A stretch of DNA of 64,000 nt, taken from the NCBI RefSeq assembly GCF_026340255.1, contig NZ_JAPEPJ010000001.1, positions 4,178,501 to 4,242,500 on the forward strand. The letters are read 5' to 3'. Both the position numbers and the translations under genes were made by a program. Position 1 is the stretch's first letter, and each line of letters opens with the position of its first letter. Shown in pieces: positions 62,291-64,000 of the stretch. The stretch is from Streptomyces sp. NBC_01408 (lineage in GTDB: Bacteria > Actinomycetota > Actinomycetes > Streptomycetales > Streptomycetaceae). The notes under the pieces are model-generated. The model searched no databases. It was given only the letters and a program-made list of their open reading frames with translations, and had not been told where the DNA came from.

Positions 62291-63244
62291 ATGCCACCGA
62301 CGAACCACGCCGGCGCCAACAGGACCAGCAGGACCCGGACCGGCCGGACCAGCAGGACGAGCAGCACCAGCAGGCGCCGTACGCTGCGCCGCGAAGTCCC
62401 CAGCACCGTGGGCCTCCTCGCCGACGCCGAGGACTTCGCGGCCATGTGCGGCTACCGCAGCTTCACCTTCGACCAGCCCGCCGACTACCCCGACTACCTC
62501 CACCACGTGGACGGCCTGCTCCGCTCCCTCGCGGCCCAGGGCATCCACACCACCGTCGCCCTCTTCGACCCCGAGGAGTACGCCGACTACTGCGCGGACC
62601 ACGGTCTCGACCCCGACACCGCCGAAACCCGTACGCGCTTCACCGCGGAACTCGCCGGAGCCGGGGCCGGGCTGCCCTACGGGGGCCAGCCCGTCGACGA
62701 GCTCGTCCCGCTCCTCGTGGACGAGGCCGTCCGGCACGCCACCTGGGAGTACGCCACCACCCTCCTGGCGCAGGTAGGGGCCTGCGCGGACTGCGGCGAG
62801 GACATCGGCCAGGCTTCCTTCGAGCGCGCCGCCGCCGCGCTGAGGCGCCTGCTCGCAGGCGCGGACCCGGGCCACCACCACCTCGTCTGCAGCGTCCCGA
62901 CCGAGACGGAACAGCTCGTCGCCGTCCTGCACGCGCAGACGTCGGGGGATCCGGAGGCCCTGCCCCTCGTGGAGAGCCGGGAGAGCCTCGACTTCGTGAC
63001 GGTCCTGGCCGCCGGACTCGCCCTGGGCGGCCCCGGCGGACTGGTCCTGCGGAGCACCGCCGAGGGCCACCGGGACCGGGTCCACGGCTGGCGCCTGGAC
63101 CGCGGCCGCCTCACCGCACTCTCGGCGGCGGCCGTGTTCAATGCCTACTGCACCGACGCCGACACCGGAGAGCCCGTCGCCCCCGAACCGGGCGTCGAAT
63201 ACTGCCCGGGCTACGAGGTGGACGACCCGGGCCCGCACGGGTAG
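62291..63244 (+). CDS. hypothetical protein with Arg/Thr/Ser-rich N terminus
   Basis: The 317-residue protein begins with about 30 residues rich in Arg, Thr and Ser, encoded by short GGACCAGCAGGA-like repeats. A conserved globular part follows (FDQPADYPDYLHHVDGLLRS, TVALFDPEEYADYCADHG). One CADCGED motif and several later Cys residues could bind metal. GGGGGAG precedes the ATG. The family is not recognised. It converges on ptsI with a terminator between. Confidence 0.72.
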   Translation: MPPTNHAGANRTSRTRTGRTSRTSSTSRRRTLRREVPSTVGLLADAEDFAAMCGYRSFTFDQPADYPDYLHHVDGLLRSLAAQGIHTTVALFDPEEYADYCADHGLDPDTAETRTRFTAELAGAGAGLPYGGQPVDELVPLLVDEAVRHATWEYATTLLAQVGACADCGEDIGQASFERAAAALRRLLAGADPGHHHLVCSVPTETEQLVAVLHAQTSGDPEALPLVESRESLDFVTVLAAGLALGGPGGLVLRSTAEGHRDRVHGWRLDRGRLTALSAAAVFNAYCTDADTGEPVAPEPGVEYCPGYEVDDPGPHG

Positions 63245-63259
63245 GCCGCGGGCGACGGC

Positions 63260-63292
63260 CGAGGGGCCCCCGCCACTGGCGAAGGCCCCTCG
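63260..63292. terminator. bidirectional terminator before ptsI 3' end
   Basis: CGAGGGGCC (63260-63268) pairs with GGCCCCTCG (63284-63292). It lies 15 bases after the hypothetical gene and 38 bases beyond the ptsI stop on the other strand. Confidence 0.7.
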
Positions 63293-63330
63293 ACTCCAAC
63301 AACGACCCGGCAAAGGGCCAGACCGACCGG

Positions 63331-64000
63331 CTACTCGCCGGACAGCACCGCCTGGGCGGCCACGCGGGCCTCCTCGGCGGTGTCCGTCGCACGCGCGGCG
63401 GCCGCGGCCCGCTCGCACTGGGCGAGCGTGTACTTCGCGAGCGTCGCCCGCACGTACGGAATCGAAGCGGCACCCATCGACAGGGAGGTGACACCGAGAC
63501 CGGTCAGCACACAGGCCAGCAGCGGGTCGGAAGCCGCCTCGCCACAGACGCCACAGCTCTTGCCCTCCGCCTTCGCGGCATCCGCCGACAGGGCGATGAG
63601 GTCGAGCAGCGCGGGCTGCCACGGGTCCTGCAGCCGGGAGACGGCGCCCACCTGCCGGTCCGCGGCGAAGGCATACTGCGCGAGGTCGTTGGTGCCCAGC
63701 GACAGGAACTCGACCTCCTGCAGGATCGAGCGCGCCCGCAGCGCGGCGGAGGGGATCTCCACCATCGCGCCGAACTTCGCCCGCAGCCCGGCCTCACGGC
63801 AGGCGTCGGCGAAGGCCTTGGCGTCGATCCGGTCCGCCACCATCGGGGCCATGACCTCGAGGTAGACCGGCAGGCCCTCGGCGGCCTTGGCCAGCGCGGT
63901 GAGCTGCGTACGCAGCACCTCCGGGTGGTCGAGCAGCGCGCGCAGACCGCGCACGCCCAGCGCCGGGTTCGGCTCGTCGGCCGGAGTCAGGAAGTCCAGC
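63331..64000 (-). CDS. ptsI: PTS enzyme I, C-terminal part
   Basis: The last 222 or so residues of phosphoenolpyruvate-protein phosphotransferase are present; the frame runs off the window end. The PEP-binding barrel motifs are clear: EVMAPMVADR, EFLSLGTNDLAQYAFAADR and the catalytic Cys in CGVCGEAASDP. Enzyme I passes phosphate from PEP to HPr to drive sugar uptake, including N-acetylglucosamine in Streptomyces, which links it functionally to the chitinase at the other end of the window. Confidence 0.95.
   Translation of the reverse strand, partial: LDFLTPADEPNPALGVRGLRALLDHPEVLRTQLTALAKAAEGLPVYLEVMAPMVADRIDAKAFADACREAGLRAKFGAMVEIPSAALRARSILQEVEFLSLGTNDLAQYAFAADRQVGAVSRLQDPWQPALLDLIALSADAAKAEGKSCGVCGEAASDPLLACVLTGLGVTSLSMGAASIPYVRATLAKYTLAQCERAAAAARATDTAEEARVAAQAVLSGE

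Noticed and set aside
1..64000. tRNA, rRNA, tmRNA or integrase attachment sites
   Set aside because: I looked for tRNA-like cloverleaf ends and conserved rRNA words in gaps and found none. A computed scan (tRNAscan-SE, Infernal) would be decisive.

Overview
The window is high-GC DNA from the conserved core of a Streptomyces chromosome (or a very close relative). Several independent marks support this. There is an rbpA gene with a SigR-type promoter, a smeA-sffA sporulation pair, a four-gene conservon (cvnABCD), an FMN-riboswitch rib operon fused to hisE-hisG, GTG/TTG and leaderless starts, and a chitinase promoter with the TGGTCTAGACC-type repeats. From memory, the order chitinase - rib/his - ppm - rbpA - sffA/smeA - acetoacetyl-CoA synthetase - ptsI matches roughly SCO1444 down to SCO1391 in S. 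coelicolor. I could not run an alignment. No tRNA, rRNA, CRISPR array, transposase or phage gene was seen.

Layout. 1-3310: edge of an NmrA-like gene and a secreted GH18 chitinase with its operator/promoter. 3530-9847: FMN riboswitch, ribD-ribE-ribM-ribBA-ribH, then hisE-hisG and a PH-domain membrane protein, probably one long transcript. 10099-12488: a coupled pair of CNNM/CorC membrane proteins. 12550-17597: an AAA+ ATPase with TPRs, a P-loop kinase, a secreted C39-like protein and an SPW membrane protein. 17821-19837: TetR regulator and acyl-CoA dehydrogenase. 19851-21686: a 1.8-kb, almost gene-free region built from inverted and direct repeats. 21687-29186: assorted metabolism, ppm, fxsA and rbpA. 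29499-36180: MFS carrier, glycerophosphodiesterase, MocR-like regulator, sffA-smeA and an ankyrin protein. 36405-40728: a HEAT-like protein and pxpCBA (5-oxoprolinase). 40835-48310: a three-gene MukF/MukE/MukB-like (JetABC-like) operon. 49199-53603: the conservon. 53792-64000: DUF35-thiolase pair, VanX-like peptidase, NUDIX, GH31 glycosidase, acetoacetyl-CoA synthetase, an unknown protein and the end of ptsI.

How parts work together. The riboswitch lets FMN control both riboflavin synthesis and the RibM uptake protein. pxpABC form one ATP-dependent oxoprolinase. The conservon supplies a membrane sensor with three cytosolic partners that act like a G-protein switch. smeA-sffA act at sporulation septa.

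The most interesting locus is 40835-48310. It encodes a kleisin-like protein, a small winged-helix protein and a 1586-residue SMC-type ATPase in the JetA-JetB-JetC order of Wadjet/MukBEF systems, but no JetD nuclease lies beside it. A palindromic repeat sits inside a reading frame that exactly bridges the first two genes. The second highlight is the non-coding architecture. It comprises the compound inverted repeat at 20229-21417 (two 154-bp palindromic elements facing each other) and a 440-bp nested palindrome at 37965-38406 with an inverted, truncated relative at 57149-57556.
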